Below are positions 35,366 to 44,120 of a stretch of DNA of 64,000 bases, in pieces. This stretch comes from Tenericutes bacterium MO-XQ. Its GTDB lineage: Bacteria > Bacillota_I > Bacilli_A > Acholeplasmatales > Acholeplasmataceae. The DNA lies in assembly GCA_002838185.1 (NCBI GenBank), contig CP017948.1:1550001-1614000 (forward strand). Direction: 5' to 3'. The notes under the pieces were generated by a model that worked only from the letters and a program-made list of their open reading frames with translations, did not search any database and was not told where the DNA came from. The position numbers and the translations under genes were made by a program. Position 1 is the first letter of the stretch. Each line of letters begins with the position of its first letter.

Positions 35366-36274
35366 TTATTTTTTAAAAACGATATTTACAACTTTTATCT
35401 GATTACTCAAAATGTCATCATAGGTGACATTTTTTGTTTCTTCATTTGGAAATATGCGACGAGAAAGATCATCAATTTGTTGTTTTTCTTGTTTTTTCTT
35501 ATTTGAGAAGATCTTCTTGAAAAATCCTTCTTTTTTTACTGATGGTTCAAATATTTCATGATAAAACTCATTATCCATCATCAGTAAACCAGAGAATTTA
35601 TCTCTAATTAACTTTTTAAATAGATTGATGATGTCTGCTTTCCCATATCCAATAAGTTTTGGTTTCATTTTAAAATCTGCATCATGACACATGAAAGCTG
35701 ATATTTTCTTTTTTAAGATTCGATATGATGTTGTTGTAGATTCGTGGGTCATCATGAAATAAACTGGATCAAATAAGACAGATAAATTATTGTTTTTCAT
35801 CTTTTTAATGATGTATGCATAAGTATTTGCTTTATATGCATCATCAGGCACGATGATTAATTTTTTACTATGCTTAGCAGCATGAATGATCCATGGTTCT
35901 AATCTTAATTTAATGTTTTCGAACTCTTCAATAACATCATTAAATTTAGGCAATCTAATAAAAAGCTGGTTAACTTTAAGTTTATCAGCGAGCTTCACAA
36001 TAAACTTAAACTCATCAAATGCAGTTGTTGCTTTTTGATCATTATTAATGTCATAAGCTTTGATTAATGTATCTATTGCTGCAATTTTAATTTTATTATT
36101 TTTAGTTTGTTCTAAAATATCTTTAATGCCTTTGTCATTGATTTCGATCAAAGGCTTATGATCATAGTAGCGAAGACAAATCGTATCTATTTGATGTCTT
36201 TTTACCAAATCAATTTGTTCTTCTAAATTTAGTTTACCTTTGTGATCAAAAAATCCTGTAATAGTACTTTTCAC
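35366..36274 (-). CDS. Xylose-isomerase-like TIM-barrel protein, probable sugar phosphate isomerase/epimerase
   Basis: 302 residues. The first about 235 residues look like the AP-endonuclease-2/xylose-isomerase-like barrel: strands ending in TICLRYYD, IAAIDTL, QLFIRLPKF, LIIVPDD, SVLFDPVYF, SAFMCHDAD and LLMMDNEF in order. A charged helical region (KKEGFFKKIFSNKKKQEKQQ) follows, unusual in the family, and a short C-terminal tail. Substrate unknown. GTG start at 36274 has SD GGAGGG and overlaps the TGA of the SpoU gene as GTGA. Confidence 0.6.
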   Translation of the reverse strand: MKSTITGFFDHKGKLNLEEQIDLVKRHQIDTICLRYYDHKPLIEINDKGIKDILEQTKNNKIKIAAIDTLIKAYDINNDQKATTAFDEFKFIVKLADKLKVNQLFIRLPKFNDVIEEFENIKLRLEPWIIHAAKHSKKLIIVPDDAYKANTYAYIIKKMKNNNLSVLFDPVYFMMTHESTTTSYRILKKKISAFMCHDADFKMKPKLIGYGKADIINLFKKLIRDKFSGLLMMDNEFYHEIFEPSVKKEGFFKKIFSNKKKQEKQQIDDLSRRIFPNEETKNVTYDDILSNQIKVVNIVFKK

Positions 36275-36975
36275 TTGTTGTCCCTCCACTCATACATGAG
36301 AATGCCACCGGCAACACTCACATTTAAACTCTCAACATGATCTGTTTTTATAGTAACATAATCATCACATAATGCTTTAACTTCTGCTTGTAAACCATGT
36401 CCTTCATTACCCATGACTAAAACAACCTTTTGATCATAATTTGGTTGTCCTTTCTCATGTGCGTCAGCTCCAACAATTTGATAGCCTTTAGCTTTTAATT
36501 CAGGCAATTTAAAAACTAAGTTAGTTCTTTCGATATAGCAATCAAATATAGCTCCTTTAGAAGCTCTAATCACCTTTTCATTATATAAGTCAGCTGATTT
36601 CTGACTTAAAATAATATGTCTAAAACCAAATGCTGATGCACTTCTAATTAAAGCACCGACATTATCAGGATCTTGAACATCATCTAGTGCAAGTATTTTT
36701 TTGGATTCAATCACAGTATTCTTTTTCTTACAAACACCGATTTGGTCGATGTAAGTTTCTGTTTGTTGGAGTTCATCCATCAACTCTTTAGAAATCAAAG
36801 TGCCATCTAAATCTGGATTTGATGTTAATATCTCAATGAGTTGATCGGTTTGTTTTGCTTTATCAATTAAGTGTTTTCCATAAACTAAAAACATATCATG
36901 GAAATCACGATATTTTTTGACTTTAAGTTTTTTCCATATCTTAAATTGTTTATTTTGTTTAGAAACAATCATCAA
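36271..36975 (-). CDS. SpoU/TrmH-family RNA 2'-O-methyltransferase
   Basis: SAM-dependent methylase with the three SPOUT motifs: LDDVQDPDNVGALIRSA, LVMGNEGHGL and VESLNVSVAGGILMYE. N-terminal substrate-binding domain about 1-75. 234 residues. It could be RlmB-like or a tRNA methylase; target not predictable. It overlaps thiI by 4 bases and the TIM-barrel gene by 4 bases. Confidence 0.9.
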   Translation of the reverse strand: MMIVSKQNKQFKIWKKLKVKKYRDFHDMFLVYGKHLIDKAKQTDQLIEILTSNPDLDGTLISKELMDELQQTETYIDQIGVCKKKNTVIESKKILALDDVQDPDNVGALIRSASAFGFRHIILSQKSADLYNEKVIRASKGAIFDCYIERTNLVFKLPELKAKGYQIVGADAHEKGQPNYDQKVVLVMGNEGHGLQAEVKALCDDYVTIKTDHVESLNVSVAGGILMYEWRDNK

Positions 36976-38231
36976 TTTGAATCACCCTTTGTTTTTATAT
37001 AGTTTTGGTATGCTTCTTTGACGCTAAATCCGTGTAATGTTAAATCAGTATCCGTTTGTGAACTGATATCTAATGACATGACTTCAGAAATTGCTTTTTC
37101 GATCAATGGTTCATAATCAAATGTTTGTTCGTATTTTTTTGCATATATTTCCCAAGGTTTTGTTACTGGGTTTCTTGGAACATAAATGCTACAACAATCA
37201 TTAAAAGGTTTAATCGATATTTTGTATGTGTCAATCATTTTTGAAATATCTATAATTTCTTGTTTATCATAGGTGATGACTGGTCTTAATATAGGTAGTT
37301 TTGTTACTGCTTCAACAACTCCCATACTATATAAAGTTTGCGAAGCTACTTGACCAACAGATTCTCCATTTAATAGAGCTAAAATTTTGCTTTTTTGAGC
37401 AAATCTTTCAGCCATACGATACATCATTCTTCTCATCACAGTGATGATATATGGGTCAAATACATTTTTTAAGATTTCTTGGTGCATCTCACCAAAAGGT
37501 ATAATGTGGAGTTTTATATGTCCATCTTGGGTGTAATTCGATAACACTTTTGCCAAATCAATCACTTTTTGTGTGGATTCAAGCGGTGTTAAGGGCGTTG
37601 ATTCAAAATGAATGAGTTCTACTTCAATCCCTTGTTTCATTGCTAGATAACTTGCAACTGGTGAATCGATGCCACCACTCATCATCATAAGTCCTTTACC
37701 ACCTGTGCCATAAGGAAAACCACCCATCCCTTTAATACTTGATAAATAAATGTATGTATGATCTTTTCTGATTTCTACATTTAAAATCTCTTCTGGATGT
37801 CTTACATCAACAACTAGCTTTTTATCGACTTTAGATAGGATCATTGGTGCAATCTTTCTGCTCATCTCTAGTGATGTTAATGGAAATGATTTATCAGCCC
37901 TTTTTGTTTCAACTTTAAAGGTCTTATATGGTCTATCAATCTCTTGTTTTAAAAGATCAATAGAAACCGCAACAATCTCATCAATATCATGAGATGCTAA
38001 ATAAACAATACTAAACGAAAAAATACCAGGAATTTGCTTTAATCTACTTACCAGTTCTTTTTCATCTTCTAATATGTAATCTATATATATCCGATCATGT
38101 TCAAACTTAAATGATACTTCTAAATCGCTTAATTTATTTTGAACATGTACTCTAACTCTTTTGATAAAGAAATTAATGTTTTTACCTTTTAACATTAAAT
38201 CCCCAAATCTAATTAATATTTTTCTTTTCAA
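36972..38231 (-). CDS. thiI: tRNA 4-thiouridine synthase ThiI, without rhodanese domain
   Basis: Forms s4U8 in tRNA using a persulphide from a cysteine desulphurase. Domain order: ferredoxin-like N-term, THUMP (about 60-165), PP-loop ATPase with SGGIDSPVASYLAMKQG. No rhodanese domain, as in Firmicutes, but the Cys pair in FNDCCSIYVP is kept. I start at TTG 38231, 5 bases after SD GGTGA, where relatives begin (KILIRFGDLMLKGKN); an ATG four codons earlier has no SD. 420 residues. Sulphur donor could be SufS at 48.2 kb (inference). Confidence 0.93.
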   Translation of the reverse strand: MKRKILIRFGDLMLKGKNINFFIKRVRVHVQNKLSDLEVSFKFEHDRIYIDYILEDEKELVSRLKQIPGIFSFSIVYLASHDIDEIVAVSIDLLKQEIDRPYKTFKVETKRADKSFPLTSLEMSRKIAPMILSKVDKKLVVDVRHPEEILNVEIRKDHTYIYLSSIKGMGGFPYGTGGKGLMMMSGGIDSPVASYLAMKQGIEVELIHFESTPLTPLESTQKVIDLAKVLSNYTQDGHIKLHIIPFGEMHQEILKNVFDPYIITVMRRMMYRMAERFAQKSKILALLNGESVGQVASQTLYSMGVVEAVTKLPILRPVITYDKQEIIDISKMIDTYKISIKPFNDCCSIYVPRNPVTKPWEIYAKKYEQTFDYEPLIEKAISEVMSLDISSQTDTDLTLHGFSVKEAYQNYIKTKGDSN

Positions 38232-38287
38232 TGTTATCACCATATATTATTTTAACATATATGTTATAATATGTAAGGTGATTAGTT

Positions 38288-38737
38288 ATGAAAATAATAG
38301 ATTATATTGAACAAGCAAAAGCTTTATTAGAAACACAACCAAATCAAATTGCACTTTTATCAAATGCATCAGCGTTTATCAACGATACCGTTGACAATCT
38401 TAACTGGGCTGGTTTTTACTTATATGATGGAGATGTCTTAACTGTTGGTCCTTTTCAAGGACATGTCGCATGTTCAACCATCCCACTTGGGCAAGGTGTT
38501 TGTGGCGAAGCTGCAGAAAAGAAAATGACGATGATTGTTGATGATGTCTTAGCACACAAAAATCATATTGCATGCGATTCAAATTCCAGATCAGAGATTG
38601 TTGTTCCAATCATTATCAATGACAAACTTTTTGGTGTTTTAGACGTTGATAGTCCCGTTTTTTCAAGATTCGATGATGAATTAAAAAACTTCTTTGAAGC
38701 ATTTGTAGATTTACTAACAAAATTGATTGACTTTTAA
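38288..38737 (+). CDS. msrC: Free methionine-(R)-sulfoxide reductase (GAF domain)
   Basis: Reduces free Met-R-sulphoxide. Single GAF domain with NWAGFYLYD, VGPFQGHVAC, QGVCGEAA and HIACDSNSRSEIVVP. The three redox cysteines are C62, C72 and C96, with the same spacing (10 and 24) as in E. coli fRMsr (84, 94, 118). 149 residues. Divergent from thiI. The rpsD promoter starts in its last codons. Confidence 0.93.
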   Translation: MKIIDYIEQAKALLETQPNQIALLSNASAFINDTVDNLNWAGFYLYDGDVLTVGPFQGHVACSTIPLGQGVCGEAAEKKMTMIVDDVLAHKNHIACDSNSRSEIVVPIIINDKLFGVLDVDSPVFSRFDDELKNFFEAFVDLLTKLIDF

Positions 38738-38755
38738 CCTTTAGTAAGGTAAAAT
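38727..38755 (+). promoter_or_regulatory. rpsD promoter
   Basis: TTGACT (38727-38732), 17-base spacer, TAAAAT (38750-38755). Overlaps the stop of msrC. Confidence 0.7.
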
Positions 38756-38919
38756 AAATAGCGTCGGTAAAAAGCAGGCAACTTTTTATCATAAGTGAGA
38801 TCCCTACCTTTAGGAGCCCTTAGTAGCCATTCTGCTTTATGGTGAACAGAACATCGGGATACCTTGTGATTTAAGAAATTGCAATTTTTACCACCAAAAA
38901 AATATAGGAGGTAAAAATT
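38756..38919 (+). promoter_or_regulatory. Long rpsD leader, probable S4 autoregulatory structure
   Basis: About 160 bases of untranslated leader. GGTAAAAAG (38766-38774) can pair with CTTTTTATC (38782-38790) or with TTTTTACC (38885-38892) next to the SD AGGAGG. Two mutually exclusive folds would open or close the ribosome-binding site. S4 binding to its own leader is established in Bacillus; the assignment here is by position and structure. Confidence 0.65.
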
Positions 38920-39519
38920 ATGTCACGTTTCACTGGATCAACATGGAAAATTTCACGTCGTTTAGGTTATTCAATTTCTGAAACAGGAAAAGAATTAAAA
39001 AAACGTCCTTATGCACCTGGTCAACATGGTCAACGTCGTTCTAAATTAAGCGGATACGGTCTTCAACTTCAAGAAAAACAAAAAGTTAGATTTACTTATG
39101 GCGTATCTGAAAAACAATTTAGAAGAATCTTCGATGATGCTGCTAAAATCAGAGGTATTCATGGTGAAAATTTCTTACGTTTATTGGAAGCACGTTTAGA
39201 TAACGTTGTCTACCGTTTAGGTTTAGCTAGAACTAGAGCTCAAGCTCGTCAATTAGTAAACCATGGACACATCTTAGTTGATGGTAAAAAAGTAGATATT
39301 CCATCTTATCGTTTAGTTCCAGGTCAACAAATCAAGTTAAGAGAAAATTCTAAAGACTTAAAAGTTGTTAAAGAAGCTTTAGAAGCTCAATACAGAACTG
39401 TTGATTTTGTTACATACGACCAAGAAACAAATGTTGGTGTATTCGCGCGTTATCCTGAAAGAAATGAAATTCTTCAAGAAGTTAACGAACAATTAATCGT
39501 CGAATTCTACAACAGATAA
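38920..39519 (+). CDS. rpsD: Ribosomal protein S4
   Basis: Primary 16S-binding protein of the 30S subunit. [17 protein letters not shown] at the N-terminus, C-terminal S4 domain with [20 protein letters not shown]. 199 residues. SD AGGAGG. Monocistronic with promoter, structured leader and terminator. Confidence 0.97.
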   Translation: MSRFTGSTWKISRRLGYSISETGKELKKRPYAPGQHGQRRSKLSGYGLQLQEKQKVRFTYGVSEKQFRRIFDDAAKIRGIHGENFLRLLEARLDNVVYRLGLARTRAQARQLVNHGHILVDGKKVDIPSYRLVPGQQIKLRENSKDLKVVKEALEAQYRTVDFVTYDQETNVGVFARYPERNEILQEVNEQLIVEFYNR

Positions 39520-39536
39520 TAAACACTATCAAACAG

Positions 39537-39564
39537 AAAGCAACCCATTCAGGTTGCTTTTTTT
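39537..39564 (+). terminator. Terminator after rpsD
   Basis: AAAGCAACC-CATTCA-GGTTGCTTT followed by a T run. Confidence 0.9.
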
Positions 39565-39579
39565 GTGCATTAAGTTAAA

Positions 39580-39605
39580 CAAAAAAATCCACAATTGTGG
39601 ATTTA
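39580..39605 (-). terminator. Terminator after tpiA
   Basis: Palindrome AAATCCACAATTGTGGATTT with a T run on the minus strand. Confidence 0.8.
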
Positions 39606-39620
39606 TGTTGTATGTTTTTG

Positions 39621-40382
39621 TTATTTATTTAATGCTGCATTGACTAGCGTTAAAAATGAATCTGGATCTAGTGATGCTCCACCGACAAGTGCACCATCAA
39701 TATCTGATTGTGCAAGTAGTTCATCCACATTATTTGGTTTTACTGAGCCACCATAAAGAATTCTAATTTGTTCTGCAACAGTTGTTCCATAAAGCTCAAC
39801 TAAAACATCTCTAATTGCTTTAATGGTTTCATTTGCCTGTTCTGGTGTAGCAGTTTTACCAGTTCCAATTGCCCAAATCGGTTCGTAAGCAATCACTGTT
39901 TCTAACGCTTCTTTTTCAGTAACATTTTGATAAGCTTTTACAACTTGATCTTTGACAAATGTATTTGTAGTGCCATTTTCTCTAATTTCTAAAGATTCAC
40001 CAACACAAACGATTGGTGTAATTTCATGACGCACAGCTTGAATGAGTTTTTTATTTACTGATTCATCTGTTTCATTATAATATTCTCTTCTTTCACTATG
40101 TCCGATGACTACATATTCAACACCATAAGACTTAAGCATGCCTGCACTGATTTCTCCAGTATAAGCACCTTCATCAAGTTCATGCATATTTTGTGCGCCA
40201 ATTCTTAAATCTTCTCCCTCGCGTTTTACTAAGTCTCTTAAGAAGATTGCAGGTGCACAAATAACAGATTCTACTTTTTCTTTTTCAGGAACCTTAACGT
40301 TTACAGCATAGATGAATGCTAATGCATCATCTTTTGTCTTAAACATTTTCCAGTTTCCTGCGATCATTGGAATTCTATTCAT
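39621..40382 (-). CDS. tpiA: Triosephosphate isomerase
   Basis: Glycolytic interconversion of DHAP and GAP. N-terminal AGNWKMF, catalytic His in IGHSERR, catalytic Glu in AYEPIWAIGTG, and YGGSV at the phosphate loop are present. 253 residues. Last gene of pgk-xre-hpr-tpiA, 4 bases after hpr. Confidence 0.97.
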   Translation of the reverse strand: MNRIPMIAGNWKMFKTKDDALAFIYAVNVKVPEKEKVESVICAPAIFLRDLVKREGEDLRIGAQNMHELDEGAYTGEISAGMLKSYGVEYVVIGHSERREYYNETDESVNKKLIQAVRHEITPIVCVGESLEIRENGTTNTFVKDQVVKAYQNVTEKEALETVIAYEPIWAIGTGKTATPEQANETIKAIRDVLVELYGTTVAEQIRILYGGSVKPNNVDELLAQSDIDGALVGGASLDPDSFLTLVNAALNK

Positions 40383-40386
40383 AGAA

Positions 40387-40632
40387 TTATCCTAAAATTG
40401 AAGAAACATCTTTGATTGCTTCTTCAGCTCTTGATCCTCTCGCTACAATTCTTACGTTTTCACCATAAGGTACTGCTAAACTCATAAGTGCGAGGATTGA
40501 CTTTAAGTCAACAATTTTGTCTTGATAATGTAATTCAATTTCAACAGCGTATTTTGATGCTGTTTGTACAACTTTTGCAGCTAAACTAGCGTGTAATCCA
40601 GTTGTACTTTTAATCATAATTTCTTTTTCCAT
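40387..40632 (-). CDS. ptsH: HPr-like phosphocarrier protein with altered active-site flank
   Basis: 81 residues with the HPr fold: VDLKSILALMSLAV holds regulatory Ser45 (Ser46 in Bacillus), and TGLHASLAAK holds His14 (His15). The canonical HARPA reads HASLA, so Arg17 and Pro18 are Ser and Leu. Arg17 is important both for phosphotransfer from EI and for binding CcpA in model systems. It may act mainly as a regulator, like Crh, rather than in sugar uptake (inference). ATG at 40632 with SD AAGGAGA; the frame extends further but overlaps the xre gene. No EI, EII or HprK genes here. Confidence 0.82.
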   Translation of the reverse strand: MEKEIMIKSTTGLHASLAAKVVQTASKYAVEIELHYQDKIVDLKSILALMSLAVPYGENVRIVARGSRAEEAIKDVSSILG

Positions 40633-40648
40633 AGTTATATCTCTCCTT

Positions 40649-41191
40649 TTAAAACATTGGTGGTGTTGAAATCCAAAGCACCTTTGCATGTTGGTTACTA
40701 GGATTCATCAAATAATGTTCTTTATTTGCTAAATAATAAAATGTTTCACCTTTTCTAATCACATATCTCTTCTTGTTTAAGATCAGAGTGACTTGTCCTT
40801 CTAGAACATAGCCGAATTCTTCACCAGCATGTGGATCATCAATTTCAGATTGTCCACCTGGTTCAATGTCAATGATGATAGGTTCCATTTCATATTTTAA
40901 TGCGTTTGGTACTATCCAGCTAATCATGTGTTTGAGTGCATGATTTTCTTTTTCATAAAAATCTTCTTTTTTGAAGACCACCGTTTGTTCTTCTTCTTTA
41001 CTAAAGAATTCGTGAACATCAGTTCCTAACACCTCTAAAATCGAAAATAAGGTTTGCATCGATGGAGATGTTAAATTGTTTTCTAGTTGAGATATATATC
41101 CTTTAGTTAGTTCTAAACGGTTTGCTAGCTCTTCTTGGGTTAAGTTGTTGCCTAACCTAAGTGCTCTTATTTTTTTCCCAATATTTACCAT
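40649..41191 (-). CDS. XRE-family regulator with C-terminal cupin domain
   Basis: 180 residues. N-terminal lambda-repressor-type HTH (IRALRLGNNLTQEELANRLE then LTKGYISQLE), and a C-terminal cupin (DPHAGEEFGYVLEGQVTLIL; GETFYYLANKEHYLMN), as in PuuR-type sensors of small ligands. Placed between pgk and hpr, 3 bases from pgk, so it is probably cotranscribed with glycolytic genes and may control them (inference). Ligand unknown. Confidence 0.85.
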   Translation of the reverse strand: MVNIGKKIRALRLGNNLTQEELANRLELTKGYISQLENNLTSPSMQTLFSILEVLGTDVHEFFSKEEEQTVVFKKEDFYEKENHALKHMISWIVPNALKYEMEPIIIDIEPGGQSEIDDPHAGEEFGYVLEGQVTLILNKKRYVIRKGETFYYLANKEHYLMNPSNQHAKVLWISTPPMF

Positions 41192-41194
41192 ATG

Positions 41195-42391
41195 TTACTT
41201 GTTATCAACACATTCAATACCAGGTAGTAATTTTCCTTCTAAGTATTCTAATGATGCACCGCCACCTGTTGAAATGTGTGTGAATCCATCTTCTAATCCA
41301 AATTGAATCACTGCAGCTGCTGAGTCACCACCACCAATAATCGTTGTTGCTTGATCTTTGATTTCAACTAAAGATTGAGCAATGTGGCGTGTACCATCTG
41401 CAAATCTTGGGAACTCAAATACTCCTAGTGGACCATTCCATACGACTGTTTTTGCATCTTTGATGATTGAATCAAACTTTTCAGCAGTTCTAGGTCCGAT
41501 ATCCATACCCATTTCATCTGCTGGAATTTGATCAACAGTTCTGACATTTTTTTCAGTTTCAGGATCAAATCCTTTTCCTGTAACAATATCATCACCTAGA
41601 CAAATTTTGCCTTTTGATAATTCTAATAATTCTTTAGCTAAGTCTACTTTATAAGCTTCTAATAAAGAAGTACCAATTTCATATCCCATCGCTTTAAAGA
41701 ATGTATATGCCATACCGCCACCAATTAAAACACGGTCTGCAACTTTAAGTAAATTTTTGATTACTTCAATTTTATCTGAAACTTTCGCTCCACCTAAGAT
41801 TGCTACAAAAGGTCTTTCTGGGTTTTCTAAAGCTCCACCGATAAAATTAATTTCTTTTTCTAATAAAAATCCTGCAACAGTTTCTTTGATATTAGATGCA
41901 ACTCCAACATTTGAAGCATGCTCGCGATGAGCAGTTCCAAATGCATCATTGACGAATACATCGCCAAGTGAAGCCCAATATTTACCTAACTCAGGATCAT
42001 TCTTACTTTCTTTTTTACCATCTAAATCTTCGAAGCGTGTATTTTCAAACATTAAGATTTCCCCATTGTTTAATGCTGATACAGCCTCTTCTAATTTTTT
42101 ACCTCTTGTTTCAGGAATAAATTTAACTTCTTGGTTTAATAATTCGCTAAGTCTTTTTGCTACAACGCTTAAGCTATTTTTTTCTAAATCTTTAGCTTCT
42201 TTGATTCTGCCTAGATGTGAAAATAATATTGCTCTACCACCTTGTTCTAAAATATATTTAATCGTAGGTAGCGCTTGGACAATACGATTTTCATCACTGA
42301 TTTCTCCGTCTTTTAATGGAACGTTAAAATCAACTCTTACTAAAACTTTCTTGCCTTTTAATTCAACATCTCTTACAGTCTTTTTAGCCAT
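41195..42391 (-). CDS. pgk: Phosphoglycerate kinase
   Basis: Makes ATP and 3-phosphoglycerate. N-terminal [37 protein letters not shown], and a C-terminal [13 protein letters not shown] glycine-rich ATP site are present. 398 residues. SD AAGGAGGA. A TATAAT about 50 bases upstream (minus strand) is the probable -10. First gene of the pgk-xre-hpr-tpiA group. Confidence 0.97.
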   Translation of the reverse strand: MAKKTVRDVELKGKKVLVRVDFNVPLKDGEISDENRIVQALPTIKYILEQGGRAILFSHLGRIKEAKDLEKNSLSVVAKRLSELLNQEVKFIPETRGKKLEEAVSALNNGEILMFENTRFEDLDGKKESKNDPELGKYWASLGDVFVNDAFGTAHREHASNVGVASNIKETVAGFLLEKEINFIGGALENPERPFVAILGGAKVSDKIEVIKNLLKVADRVLIGGGMAYTFFKAMGYEIGTSLLEAYKVDLAKELLELSKGKICLGDDIVTGKGFDPETEKNVRTVDQIPADEMGMDIGPRTAEKFDSIIKDAKTVVWNGPLGVFEFPRFADGTRHIAQSLVEIKDQATTIIGGGDSAAAVIQFGLEDGFTHISTGGGASLEYLEGKLLPGIECVDNK

Positions 42392-42473
42392 ATGATTTCC
42401 TCCTTAAATGGTTTTTTGTTCTTGTTATAAGCCGTTATTATTATAACACTATTTGTATACATTTTCTATAAGA

Positions 42474-42884
42474 TTAGCTATGAAAATGTTTTACTTTATA
42501 GGATTTAATCATATCTAACCTTCTTATTTGCTTTAACCATGCTTTTTCAGTCATTTTTATATGGATTTGTGATTCATCATGGAAAATCATCAATATCATG
42601 TCATTTTCTACGATAAAACGCTTAATTTCAGCATAATTAATCCATATAACATCCATTTGTTTAATAGATTTTGTTGGAATAAACTGCAAGTGATCAGCAA
42701 TATATACTGGAATCTTATATTTGTAGTCAAAAACCTTCCTACAAGCTGTTAAATATCCTTCTAGTGTAAAGAGATAGCTTATACACAAAAGTTTAATATA
42801 ACTTATACTACTAGCCTTATGTGTATACTTAGTTTTTTCTTGATAAATATCACACCCATACTTACTGTTAACTATATAATTCAT
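42474..42884 (-). CDS. ComK-family competence regulator homologue
   Basis: 136 residues. The middle matches the ComK pattern: CISYLFTLEGYLTACRKVF, YKIPVYIADHLQFIPTKSIK and the hallmark WINYAEIKRFI. ComK is the master activator of DNA uptake genes in Bacillus; short homologues are known in Firmicutes. It is shorter than Bacillus ComK (192). No com genes occur in this window. The ylbF gene, whose homologue affects ComK in Bacillus, is at 33.7 kb. It lies alone between pgk and the ABC ATPase. Family call is by eye; function is inferred. Confidence 0.65.
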   Translation of the reverse strand: MNYIVNSKYGCDIYQEKTKYTHKASSISYIKLLCISYLFTLEGYLTACRKVFDYKYKIPVYIADHLQFIPTKSIKQMDVIWINYAEIKRFIVENDMILMIFHDESQIHIKMTEKAWLKQIRRLDMIKSYKVKHFHS

Positions 42885-42896
42885 CGTTTTTTCCTC

Positions 42897-42924
42897 AAAA
42901 AAAAAGCCTTTCGGCTTTTTATAG
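42897..42924 (-). terminator. Terminator after the msmK-type gene
   Basis: Palindromic AAAAAGCC-TTTC/GAAA-GGCTTTTT with T runs on both strands; can serve the minus-strand ABC ATPase gene. Confidence 0.8.
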
Positions 42925-44034
42925 TTAGTCTTTTAATTTCAATACTTGCTCTGTTTCAGGGTTGAAGAAATGTGATTTGTTCATATCAAGTGCTAATTTG
43001 ATTTCATCACCAATAGCGATGTTTGCTCTTGCATTTACAACTGCACAAATATTTGAATCATTAACTTGTGTATAAATATTAGTTTCAGATCCTAATAACT
43101 CTGCAACATCAACTTTTAATTTAAGAACTGCACCTGGGTATGTATCCATAACAACTTTTTCATCATGAATATCTTCTGGTCTAATACCTAAGACGATTTC
43201 TTTGTCTACTAAACCATTTGATTTAATGATTTCCATCTTATCTTCAGGTACTTGAACTTTGTGGTCACCAGCAGTAAATACGCCTTTTTTATCAACTTTG
43301 CCAAAGATAAAGTTCATTGGAGGTGTACCGATGAATCCAGCAACGAACATATTTTCTGGATTATCATAAATATCTTTTGGAGCACCAACTTGCATGATAT
43401 AACCATCTTTCATAACAACAATTCTTGAAGCCATTGTCATCGCTTCAATTTGGTCATGGGTTACATAAATTGTAGTTGTTTCAATCTTATTGTGAAGTTT
43501 AATTAACTCACCGCGCATTTGTACACGTAATTTAGCATCTAAGTTTGATAATGGTTCATCCATTAAGAATACTTTCGCATTACGTACGATTGCTCTACCT
43601 AAGGCAACACGTTGTCTTTGCCCACCTGATAAAGCTTTAGGTTTACGTTTTAAGTATGGAGTAAGACCTAAAATATCAGCAGCTTCATTAACTTTTTCAT
43701 TGATTACATCTTTTGGCATTTTTCTAAGTTTTAAACCAAAAGCCATGTTATCATAAACAGTCATATGTGGGTATAAAGCGTATGATTGGAATACCATTGC
43801 GATATTTCTATCTTTAGGTGCTTTATCATTGACTAATTCATCATCAATGTATAATTCTCCTGAAGTAATTTCTTCTAGACCTGCAATCATTCTTAAAGTT
43901 GTTGATTTCCCACAACCTGAAGGTCCTACGAATACAATAAATTCTTTGTCTCTAATTTGTAAATTAAAGTCGAAAACAGCTTGTACGCCATTTGGATAAA
44001 CTTTGTTAATATCTTTTAATTTTAAAGTAGCCAT
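42925..44034 (-). CDS. msmK: Sugar ABC transporter ATPase (MsmK/UgpC/MalK type)
   Basis: Shared multi-sugar ATPase of CUT1 transporters. Walker A GPSGCGKST, signature LSGGQRQRVALGRAI, Walker B VFLMDEPLSNLDAKLR, H-loop VTHDQIEAM, and a C-terminal TOBE/OB regulatory domain (about 235-369). 369 residues. No permease or binding-protein genes adjoin, so it probably energises several systems encoded elsewhere, as MsmK and MsmX do. Start ATG with AAAGGAAA-like SD. Confidence 0.92.
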   Translation of the reverse strand: MATLKLKDINKVYPNGVQAVFDFNLQIRDKEFIVFVGPSGCGKSTTLRMIAGLEEITSGELYIDDELVNDKAPKDRNIAMVFQSYALYPHMTVYDNMAFGLKLRKMPKDVINEKVNEAADILGLTPYLKRKPKALSGGQRQRVALGRAIVRNAKVFLMDEPLSNLDAKLRVQMRGELIKLHNKIETTTIYVTHDQIEAMTMASRIVVMKDGYIMQVGAPKDIYDNPENMFVAGFIGTPPMNFIFGKVDKKGVFTAGDHKVQVPEDKMEIIKSNGLVDKEIVLGIRPEDIHDEKVVMDTYPGAVLKLKVDVAELLGSETNIYTQVNDSNICAVVNARANIAIGDEIKLALDMNKSHFFNPETEQVLKLKD

Positions 44035-44096
44035 CTTTTTTTCCTTTCAAATTTCGTTATCGTAATTTCATTATAACAATAGTTAACCTAAAAAAA

Positions 44097-44120
44097 AATG
44101 TGCACGATGCACACATTTTA
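44097..44120 (-). terminator. Terminator after the PucR-type gene
   Basis: Minus strand AAAATGTG-TGCATCGTG-CACATTTTTTTTT: six-base-pair stem plus T run at the stop codon. Confidence 0.7.

Noticed and set aside
41949-42395. 148-codon antisense frame over pgk
   Set aside because: No SD; composition (Ser/Leu/Phe-rich) is typical for the reverse of a real gene.
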